A stretch of DNA of 64,000 nucleotides from Nocardioides ferulae (lineage in GTDB: Bacteria; Actinomycetota; Actinomycetes; Propionibacteriales; Nocardioidaceae): NCBI RefSeq assembly GCF_003660455.1, contig NZ_QZVR01000018.1, forward strand, positions 1 through 64,000. Direction: 5' to 3'. A program made the translations under genes and the position numbers. A model generated the notes under the pieces. That model saw nothing but the letters and a program-made list of their open reading frames with translations, made no database searches and was not told the DNA's origin. Shown piece by piece: positions 29,036 to 36,387 of the stretch; positions within the stretch are counted from its first letter, which is position 1; each line of letters starts with the position of its first letter.

Positions 29036-32000
29036 CGGTTGCACCCAACTGCTGCGCGACCTGGGCAGCAAATGCCGGGTCGGCGTGGATCCGAGCGACG
29101 ACGTCGTCCGCAATCTTGTCGACGTCGAGCGGTGCGCCGAGCTCGACCGACATGCCGGATGGGAAGGCGGGCTCCAGCCGAGGGCCATCGTAAACGCTCT
29201 CACCGTTGTCGCCGTACGACGTGAGGACGTGATCGAAGACGAGCTGGACCTTCGTGTTGAAGATGTCCGGGGTGTAGGGCGCTTCCGGGAGACCTGCGTC
29301 GAGGACGCGACGTATGGTGCTGTCGACGTCGTTGGTGACGTCCACCTTGCGGCGCCAGTCCTGGACGAGCTTCTCGTGGAGGTGCTCCAAGAGCGACTTC
29401 GCGCTGGCCCGTACGACGTCGCATTCTTCATCGGTGAGCACGGGCTCCGGCTGCGTGAGCAAGTCGAAGATCGCCAGCTCTTCCTCGGTCATGCCCTCCC
29501 GAACAGCGCGCTCTTCCTCGGCAGTCAGCGTTCCGGACAACGCGATCAGGCGGCGCAGGTACTCGTCGATGTTGACGCTGCCGTCGTTGTAGTCCGCGAT
29601 CAACTTCTCGATGCGCTCGACCAGCTCGTAGCGCGTCGGGTTCCGCTGAGCTGCAGAGATCGCCTGCGCCTTCAGAAGCTGAGCAAGGCGGTCGGTCTCC
29701 GCCCTCTTGCGGCCGGCTAACTTCGCGGCCAGACCGTCGAAGTCGATCAGCGACAGGTCGATCAACGGATCCGGCTGCGTGCCTTCGGCCGCGGCGCGGA
29801 TCACGTACTCCTCTGCGCCGACCGAGCGATCGAGTAGCGCATCGACAGCATCGGCAACCGCGGCGATGTCCGGCTGGGGTGGCCGCGTCACCTCGAGGAT
29901 CCGCTCGTGAAGGACGCGGATCGCGGCGACGGTTCGCTGGTGAGCGGCGGCCTGTGGGTTCGGGAGCAGGGCCTTGAACAGCTTGCGAACCTGTCGGGCC
30001 TTGACGGTGAAGTCGTTGCGTGTCTCTTCGTCGACCAGCAGCGCTTCGACTGCGGCATTGCGCTTGGCAATGTGGGCGAACCCTTCTGCGTCGCGAAAGT
30101 CGATCAGGTCCACGCCGACGTCCGCACAGAATGAGATCAACTCCGTGACGGCCGCATCGAGCTCAGTGGCAAGAGCGTCGATGACCTCGATCGGCTGAGC
30201 ACCAGAACCCGCGGCGCCATAGATGGCGAGCGCCTTCTCCAGGTTCCTGAAGACCCCCACGTAGTCGACGATCAGCCCGTTGTCCTTCTCGGGGAAGACA
30301 CGGTTGGCCCGCGCGATCGTCTGCATCAGGGTGTGGTTCTTCATCGGCCGGTCGAGGTAGACGGTCGACACCGAGGGCGCATCGAAGCCGGTCATCCACA
30401 TCGCGCAGACGAAGACCAGCCGCAGCGGATCCTTGGGCTCCTTGAACTTCTCGGCCAGGCCCTCTCGGTTCATTCGCTCCCGGTGCGGGCGGATGTCGAG
30501 CCCTTGGTCGTCGAGCATCTTGAGCTCGTTCTGGCTTTGGGAGACGACGACCGCCATGTCGGTGGTCTCCATGAGCTCGATCCGCGACGCGACCCACGGG
30601 CGCTCCAGCTCGGGCAATGCGTCGTGCTGCGCCCGCAGCTCGCTGAGTTGCTCGGCCCACGCATCCTGCACGAGGTTGTACATCCGTACGGCGGCCGCCT
30701 TGTCGAGGCCGACGTACATCGCCTTGCCGGAGAAGCCGCGGCCGACGAAGTGAGCGACGAGGTCCTTCGCAATCGTCTTGAGACGCTCAGGTCGGGTGAG
30801 GAGCGTGTATTGCGTGCCGAACTCTCGAGCCAGCGCTCCCTCGGCTTCTTCGTCGACCTCGGCGGCTTCGAGGAGTGCGTCGAGCTCGTCGGAGAAGTTC
30901 TCGTTGACGAGTTGCATCTCGGGGATGCGGTTCTCGTAGTAGAGGGGGACTGTCGCCCCGTCCTCGATCGCATCGCGGAAGTTGTAGATGCTGATGTACT
31001 CGCCGAACTGCTCCCGAGTCGCTTGTTCCTCCCCGGCGATGAGCGGCGTGCCGGTGAAGCCCATCATCGACGCGTTCGGCAGGGCGCGGCGCATGTTCAG
31101 CGCAAGAGTGTCGTACTGGCTGCGGTGCGCCTCGTCGGTGATCACGATGACGTCAGAACGGTCCGATAGGACCGGCATCTCTCGCTCGCCAGCGGCCTTG
31201 GACGGCTGGAACTTTTGGATCAGCGTGAAGACATAGCGGTGATCGGCCGCGAGGAGTTCACGCAAGTGGGCGATCGACTCAGCATGCACCCGCGCCTCTT
31301 GCGGGATCGCGCCGGCATCCGCGAACTCACCATGGAGCTGGGTGTCGAGCTCAGTGCGGTCGGTCACCATCACGAACGTCCACTTGCCCGCGACCTGGCG
31401 CAACACCTTCTGGGTGAACCACAGCATCGAAAGCGACTTGCCCGAGCCCTGGGTGTGCCAAAAGACGCCGAGGCGCTTGTCCTGCTCCGCGCGGGCACGG
31501 TGCAGATTGTCGATCGCGGCGTTGACGCCCACGTATTGGTGCGACCGAGCCGCGACCTTGATCAAGCCACCAGGGCGCTCCATGTACGCGACGAAGTTCT
31601 CGAACAGATCCAGCAGGATCGCGGGGTCGCAGGTCCCGCGCAATGCCGTCTCCAGCCCAACGGCCCCACGCGTGCCAGCAGCATCGATGACCTTCCAGTC
31701 ACCGAAGAACTCCCACGGCGAGTAGGTCGATCCGAGCTTCGCCTCGTCGCCGTTGGAGAGCAGGACGAAACAGTTCGGGATGAAGAGCTGCGGGATGGTG
31801 TCGCGATAGTCCGTCAGGTTGTCGTCGTAGGCGGCCTTCACCGCCGCACCCGGCTCCTTGAACTCCATCAACACCAACGGGACGCCGTTGACGAACAGCG
31901 CAATGTCGAGGCGACGGCTGTGCAGGTCCCCCTTGACCCACATCTGCTGCACCGCGAGCAGGTCGTTGTTCGAAGGGTCCGTCACGTCGAGGTAGCGAAG

Positions 32001-32351
32001 GGTCGCGATCTGCTTGTCGCCCAGATCATCAGTCCACTCGGCCTGGTAGCCGTCGCGCAGCAGGTCATAGACCTCGCGGTTGGCCCGGACCCGGTCCATG
32101 ATCGACCGATCCTTGGTGAGCACCTCGATGGCCTCGTTGATGACGGTGTCTGGCACCTCGATCGGGTTGATCTTGCGCATCGCGATGCGAAGCCGGTGTC
32201 TGAGTACGACGTCGCGCTGCGAGTCGCGACCGAGCGTGCCCTGGGCCCCGAGGATCTCGGTGAAGGCATCGACGCAGGTCCAGCCGAGCTCGTCGAGTAG
32301 CTCCATGCTCGGCTTCTCGACAAACAGATACTCGGGGCCAGTCGGTGCCAT
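29028..32351 (-). CDS. hsdR: Type I restriction enzyme R subunit
   Basis: A 1107-residue HsdR. The N-terminal PD-(D/E)xK nuclease has RRLDIALFVNGVPLVLMEFKEP (near residue 160). The SF2 translocase has Walker A FWHTQGSGKSLSMLWF (near 303), DEAH in VIITDEAHRSQYDT (near 408), MGFTGTPLI and motif VI QTIARANRVFPEKDNGLIVDYVG. The C-terminal helical region contacts HsdM. It cleaves DNA distant from unmethylated sites after ATP-driven translocation. ATG at 32351 overlaps the hsdS stop (TGATG) and has GGGTGG upstream; a GTG one codon earlier is also possible. Intact and of normal length. Confidence 0.96.
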   Translation of the reverse strand: MAPTGPEYLFVEKPSMELLDELGWTCVDAFTEILGAQGTLGRDSQRDVVLRHRLRIAMRKINPIEVPDTVINEAIEVLTKDRSIMDRVRANREVYDLLRDGYQAEWTDDLGDKQIATLRYLDVTDPSNNDLLAVQQMWVKGDLHSRRLDIALFVNGVPLVLMEFKEPGAAVKAAYDDNLTDYRDTIPQLFIPNCFVLLSNGDEAKLGSTYSPWEFFGDWKVIDAAGTRGAVGLETALRGTCDPAILLDLFENFVAYMERPGGLIKVAARSHQYVGVNAAIDNLHRARAEQDKRLGVFWHTQGSGKSLSMLWFTQKVLRQVAGKWTFVMVTDRTELDTQLHGEFADAGAIPQEARVHAESIAHLRELLAADHRYVFTLIQKFQPSKAAGEREMPVLSDRSDVIVITDEAHRSQYDTLALNMRRALPNASMMGFTGTPLIAGEEQATREQFGEYISIYNFRDAIEDGATVPLYYENRIPEMQLVNENFSDELDALLEAAEVDEEAEGALAREFGTQYTLLTRPERLKTIAKDLVAHFVGRGFSGKAMYVGLDKAAAVRMYNLVQDAWAEQLSELRAQHDALPELERPWVASRIELMETTDMAVVVSQSQNELKMLDDQGLDIRPHRERMNREGLAEKFKEPKDPLRLVFVCAMWMTGFDAPSVSTVYLDRPMKNHTLMQTIARANRVFPEKDNGLIVDYVGVFRNLEKALAIYGAAGSGAQPIEVIDALATELDAAVTELISFCADVGVDLIDFRDAEGFAHIAKRNAAVEALLVDEETRNDFTVKARQVRKLFKALLPNPQAAAHQRTVAAIRVLHERILEVTRPPQPDIAAVADAVDALLDRSVGAEEYVIRAAAEGTQPDPLIDLSLIDFDGLAAKLAGRKRAETDRLAQLLKAQAISAAQRNPTRYELVERIEKLIADYNDGSVNIDEYLRRLIALSGTLTAEEERAVREGMTEEELAIFDLLTQPEPVLTDEECDVVRASAKSLLEHLHEKLVQDWRRKVDVTNDVDSTIRRVLDAGLPEAPYTPDIFNTKVQLVFDHVLTSYGDNGESVYDGPRLEPAFPSGMSVELGAPLDVDKIADDVVARIHADPAFAAQVAQQLGATDG

Positions 32352-33598
32352 CACGCCACCCGCCCTGCAACGAGAGTCTCGAGATCAAGCGATGACACGT
32401 CAATCTGCCCCGTCACCAGCCTCGGCAGCAGCAGGTCCCGAAGACTTGCAAGGCGCCGATTGGACTGCTCCAAGCAACGCCTCTGATCCATGAAGGATCC
32501 GAAGAGCTCGGTCGCACGCTCAAGAGTTGCCCCATCGGGAACCAGAACGGTGACGAGCTCAAGGTGCTTCTTGCCAAGGTGAGCGACCGTCGTCCCGACG
32601 ATGGCCCTGTTCCATTCGATGATCTGGCTCTCGATGGCCAACAGCAGGTGCAGAGGCGACATGGCAAGGCGGGGCCGGAGGCGCGTGACTCGCTGGTTCA
32701 GCCATGCATCCTCACCAGTCCATACCGTCATGTGAAAGTCGCCGTCCATGCCGATCAACACGTCGTCGTCGTGAACGGCGTAACGAGTGTCGGCGGATTC
32801 GTCCGTGAAGGTGGTTGAAATTCCGACAGGGATGTCACGGATTCGGATGACCTGGTGCGGCCCTTGCGTTGTGAATCTTGGCGACTTGAAGGAGAACCCG
32901 AAGCCGACTTCCGCGGCGTCGTACAACTTGACTTGCTCCCACCCCTGCGGGATACGGCCGCGGACCGAGTCAACCAGCAGGACGTTCTCGTGGCCGGGGT
33001 AACGGAACTTCACGAACCACTCGCGGTAGATGGTCCGCGCCATCTCCTCCAGCACCTCAACCCGTCGGCGGTTGTTCTCGATCAGATCGTCGATGTTCTG
33101 AAGGACGGCAATGGCCAACTCCTGCTGGGCCTTGTCGAGGTCCGGCAGGGGAATCTGCCGAACAATGTTCTGATTGAGCGATGCCATCGTGGCGCCATGC
33201 GAACAGAACGACTGCATCCACGCTTGGTGCTGCTTCGTCCGGAGTGCAAAGGTGATGAACTCGGCGGGGATCGGCGAGTCGGCAGCAATTCGCAGTCTGA
33301 TGCAGTCGCTGCCCTGCATCGCCCCGTCGTACTTCTCAGTGATGTAGGCGTGGCGCTCGACAGCGCCCTTACGACCAAAGACAATGTCTCGGGGACGCAG
33401 CAGGTGGGACGAGAGACGGCTGGCGGTCGCCTCGTCCACGTATTCGAAATCCTTTGGTCGCACGTCACCGAAGCCGACGTTACGAACGTTCAGGACCGGT
33501 CGGCCGCTCTCGGCGTAATCCGACGCTCGCAGTTGAGTGCCGAAGGGGCCAGTCTTGATCTCGGCGAAGCCCTGGTCGACCAGATCTCCGACGATCAT
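32351..33598 (-). CDS. hsdS: Type I restriction enzyme S (specificity) subunit
   Basis: A 415-residue HsdS with two target-recognition domains (about 1-155 and 205-375). They are separated by the conserved helix LQNIDDLIENNRRRVEVLEEMARTIYREWFVKFRYPG and closed by a matching C-terminal helix (LEQSNRRLASLRDLLLPRLVTGQIDVS). It sets the bipartite DNA target of the complex. The target cannot be read from the sequence. Only one hsdS is present, with no inverted partial copy for phase variation. Start overlaps the hsdM stop (ATGA). Confidence 0.94.
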   Translation of the reverse strand: MIVGDLVDQGFAEIKTGPFGTQLRASDYAESGRPVLNVRNVGFGDVRPKDFEYVDEATASRLSSHLLRPRDIVFGRKGAVERHAYITEKYDGAMQGSDCIRLRIAADSPIPAEFITFALRTKQHQAWMQSFCSHGATMASLNQNIVRQIPLPDLDKAQQELAIAVLQNIDDLIENNRRRVEVLEEMARTIYREWFVKFRYPGHENVLLVDSVRGRIPQGWEQVKLYDAAEVGFGFSFKSPRFTTQGPHQVIRIRDIPVGISTTFTDESADTRYAVHDDDVLIGMDGDFHMTVWTGEDAWLNQRVTRLRPRLAMSPLHLLLAIESQIIEWNRAIVGTTVAHLGKKHLELVTVLVPDGATLERATELFGSFMDQRRCLEQSNRRLASLRDLLLPRLVTGQIDVSSLDLETLVAGRVA

Positions 33599-35145
33599 GC
33601 GTCCAAGACCCCCAGAACGGCTTGGTCAACTTTCACCCGCAGGCCTTCTGCGTGGTCGCTCAGGGTCGTGAACTCTTCGTACAACTCCTCCAACTTGGCT
33701 GTGAAGTCCTCGTCGCTGTCGTCGACCGACGCCGACCCGGTGTATCGACCCGGGTTCAGACTCCAGCCATGTGCCTCGATCTCGGCACGGCTGGCGACCT
33801 TGCAGAGACCGGCGACGTCGACATACGTCCCGTCAGGGAAGTTCTCCTTGAGCAGCACGTCGCTGCCATCCGTCGTCTCCACTTCGTCGCCGCGGTAGAG
33901 GCGGACGATGTTGGCGAGGAACTCGACCTGCTCGGGCAGGAAGTCGCGGTGGGCTCGATCGATCTGGCGGTAGATGTGGCGCGCGTCGATGAAGAGGACT
34001 TGGTCCTCGCGCGGCGTACCGACCTTGGCCTTGTCCAGGAACCAGAGCGTCACCGGCAGCGTGACGGTGTAGAAGAAGTTGGTGCCGACCGCGACCATCA
34101 CGTCGACGCTGCCAGACTCGACGAGCTGCTTGCGGATCTCCTTCTCGGAGTGGCCCGCGTCGCCGGCGGAGTTGGCCATGACGAACCCGGCGCGCCCGTC
34201 GGGTGAGAGTGCGGCGTAGAACTGCTGGATCCAGAGGAAGTTGCCGTTGTCGGCCTTGGGGAGGCCGAACGGGAAGCGAGCCGGCGTGGCGAGCTTCTCC
34301 TTGTCGACCTTGTTGACGTTGAACGGCGGGTTGGCCATCACGTAGTCGAAGGCGTCGACCGCGCTGTGCGGGTCTTCGTAGTAGCTGTTGGCCTGGCGGA
34401 TGTCGCCGGAAAGGCCATGGAGGGCGAGGTTCATCTTCGCCAGCGGGACGGTGTCCTCCGTCTTCTCCGCCCCGAAGACAGAGAGCTTGCGACTCGCCGA
34501 CTCGTGGTGGCGCTCGACGAACTTCGCGCACTGCACGAACATGCCGCCGGACCCACAGGCTGGGTCGAAGACGCGTCCCTGGAACGGCTCCAGGATCTCG
34601 ACGATGAGCCGCACGATCGAGTACGGCGTGAAGTACTCGCCGCCGCCCTTGCCTTCCTGCGCCGCGAAGTTGGAGAGGAAGTCCTCGTAGATGAATCCGA
34701 AGGCGTCGCCTTCGAGCTGGGTCGGCAGCGGCGCGAAGAGCCGGAGCAGCTCGACGAGGGTGTCCTTCTCGAGCTTCTGGTAGCCCCGCGGGAGGATGTC
34801 CTTCAGCTCCGGATTGGCCGCCTCGATCGCCTTGATGGCCTCATCGACCGCCTTGCCAATGTCCTGGCCCTCGGGCAGACCGACAAGGTGCGAGAGCCGC
34901 GACTCCTCCGGGACGTAAAGGACCGCCTTCGCCTTGTAGTCGGCGATGGTGGCGGGATTGCGGGCGGTGGCCCTCGCCTCGACGTCAGCGCGAACGCCCT
35001 CGAAGCGGTTCTCGGCGTACGCGAGGAAGACCAGACCGAGCACCGGGTCGCGGTACTGAACCGGAGTGAGCTTCGAATTGGCGCGGAGCTGGTCAGCCGC
35101 CTCCCACAGAGTTGCCCGAACCTTCGCGAGATCTGTTGCCTTCAC
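33595..35145 (-). CDS. hsdM: Type I restriction enzyme M (DNA adenine methyltransferase) subunit
   Basis: A 516-residue N6-adenine methyltransferase. The N-terminal HsdM helical domain is KATDLAKVRATLWEAADQLRA. SAM motif I is VFDPACGSGGMFVQCAKF (near residue 195), and catalytic motif IV is VMANPPFNVNK (NPPF, near 270). The GTG at 35145 is preceded at 6 nt by TAACCT, so transcription may also start right here, ahead of S and R. The M-S-R order with overlapping starts is standard. Confidence 0.96.
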   Translation of the reverse strand: MKATDLAKVRATLWEAADQLRANSKLTPVQYRDPVLGLVFLAYAENRFEGVRADVEARATARNPATIADYKAKAVLYVPEESRLSHLVGLPEGQDIGKAVDEAIKAIEAANPELKDILPRGYQKLEKDTLVELLRLFAPLPTQLEGDAFGFIYEDFLSNFAAQEGKGGGEYFTPYSIVRLIVEILEPFQGRVFDPACGSGGMFVQCAKFVERHHESASRKLSVFGAEKTEDTVPLAKMNLALHGLSGDIRQANSYYEDPHSAVDAFDYVMANPPFNVNKVDKEKLATPARFPFGLPKADNGNFLWIQQFYAALSPDGRAGFVMANSAGDAGHSEKEIRKQLVESGSVDVMVAVGTNFFYTVTLPVTLWFLDKAKVGTPREDQVLFIDARHIYRQIDRAHRDFLPEQVEFLANIVRLYRGDEVETTDGSDVLLKENFPDGTYVDVAGLCKVASRAEIEAHGWSLNPGRYTGSASVDDSDEDFTAKLEELYEEFTTLSDHAEGLRVKVDQAVLGVLDA

Positions 35146-35151
35146 GTCGGA

Positions 35152-35157
35152 AGGTTA
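35152..35157 (-). promoter_or_regulatory. Possible -10 box directly before hsdM
   Basis: TAACCT on the minus strand lies 6 nt before the GTG of hsdM, the same geometry as at the chromosomal leaderless genes. It would allow methylase expression independent of the two upstream genes. Confidence 0.4.
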
Positions 35158-35197
35158 TCTGCGCCGTGCGCGGATCGTGGCGACTTGGGAGAGGTCG

Positions 35198-35725
35198 TCA
35201 TGCGCGACTCGATCCGGCGCCCTCGCGCTCAACGTCCGGCTCCCGCACCGCGCCGATCATGTCGAGGTAGCGACCCGGATGGTCGCCGTTCTGCCCATCC
35301 TCGAGGTCGTGGATCAGGTAGGCCACGGCGACCTCGAAGTCGGAAACCTTGAGGCCGTAGGACGGCAATGGGATCACACCGTGCACACCGTCGACCCGAC
35401 ACATCTCGACGCGGTCGATCAGCGCACCGTTCCAGAAGAAGTCGGCCCAGAACGGGCGGACGTCGCCGACGAACTTGTCTGCCCACTGGTACATCGGAGG
35501 CTCGGGTTGGGTCCAGCTGCCCAGGCCCCACGACATGGTGAGGCTGGGCTCCTCGCGGCACACGGCGTGGCTCTCATGCTCTCCCAGGATGTTGCTGAAG
35601 TCGCCATCTCCGTTCCACCCGTACGTCCAGCGATAGTTGAACGTCGGGCCTGCGATCCGGATGCGGTACCAGGCGTCCGCGGAGCGGTCGGCGATGAGGT
35701 CGTTCTGAATCTTGAAGAGGTTCAT
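35198..35725 (-). CDS. Hypothetical protein upstream of hsdM
   Basis: A 175-residue protein that I do not recognise. It is rich in aromatics and acidic residues (WYRIRIAGPTFNYRWTYGWNGDGDFSN, FWADFFWNGALIDRVEMCRVDG) and ends VAVAYLIHDLEDGQNGDHPGRYLDMIG.. with no signal or membrane segment. The look is of a compact soluble beta-rich protein. It overlaps the preceding gene by ATGA and lies 52 bp before hsdM, so it may belong to the restriction operon. Confidence 0.65.
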   Translation of the reverse strand: MNLFKIQNDLIADRSADAWYRIRIAGPTFNYRWTYGWNGDGDFSNILGEHESHAVCREEPSLTMSWGLGSWTQPEPPMYQWADKFVGDVRPFWADFFWNGALIDRVEMCRVDGVHGVIPLPSYGLKVSDFEVAVAYLIHDLEDGQNGDHPGRYLDMIGAVREPDVEREGAGSSRA

Positions 35726-36096
35726 GACTTCGCCCTTCGATGGGGGTGGCCGGCGAACCGCACCGTAGATCTCACCCCCGACGATTTCGTCAGCCGATCA
35801 AGGCGGACCGCGACGACCGCCGCGAGCAGGTGCAACGGAATCGGGTCGGCACCATGGTCGACTAGCTCGTCGAAGGCCGAGGTGAGATCGCCGAGGAGTT
35901 TTTCGCGGTCGCCATCCATCAGCCACGTCGCCGGGCCATTCGGGACGAGCTGATCGAACGCGATCAGGAGTCGCTCGTAGTGGCTCGACTCGTCGGGGTC
36001 ACCCGCGAGGTCGGCCAGGGCGGCGAGACAAGAGCGGGCCTGACCCACCGCGCGCATGTAACCGAGCTTCGGCATCATCGGACCAGGTTGAGTCAT
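35722..36096 (-). CDS. Hypothetical small helical protein, first gene of the hsd cluster
   Basis: A 124-residue, mostly alpha-helical protein (AVGQARSCLAALADLAGDPD, DREKLLGDLTSAFDELVDHG, LHLLAAVVAVRLDRLTKS) ending in a basic tail (AGHPHRRAKS). No family recognised. ATG at 36096 is chosen over an upstream TTG. It starts the minus-strand run of six genes ending with the HEPN gene and is divergent from the relaxase. Confidence 0.55.
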   Translation of the reverse strand: MTQPGPMMPKLGYMRAVGQARSCLAALADLAGDPDESSHYERLLIAFDQLVPNGPATWLMDGDREKLLGDLTSAFDELVDHGADPIPLHLLAAVVAVRLDRLTKSSGVRSTVRFAGHPHRRAKS

Positions 36097-36313
36097 CGTC
36101 GGACTGCCTGCGGGCGTCAATAGCCAGGCGGTGGATGGAACCCGCCGTACCCGCTCTGTGGCTTCCTCGGCGTCCTCGTCTCACACCCTCATCCGCACAT
36201 CGTTGGAAACCATTGACGCTCGTCACCTCCTAGGATCTCGGTGTCCTCAGCGCCTTTTCCCTGCCCCTCACCCCTCCTCCTCGAGCGGCACGCATGCTAC
36301 GAAGGACGTAGAT

Positions 36314-36337
36314 GGGCCGCCCGCGTTCGGGCGGCCC
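36314..36337. other. Perfect 10-bp hairpin upstream of the relaxase gene
   Basis: GGGCCGCCCG (36314-36323), loop CGTT, CGGGCGGCCC (36328-36337), followed by ACGCGGCATTTCT. It sits 50 nt before the relaxase start in the 291-bp divergent region. It could be a terminator or attenuator for relaxase expression, or the inverted repeat of an origin of transfer. oriT of MobF systems often lies beside the relaxase gene, but no nick site can be named. Confidence 0.5.
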
Positions 36338-36387
36338 ACGCGGCATTTCTAGGGGTCCGTTGGTTGTCGACGGACGTTGCGAGGGCG

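Noticed and set aside
32351..33598. Phase-variable hsdS shufflon.
   Set aside because: Only one hsdS is present, with no inverted partial hsdS copies or invertase next to it.
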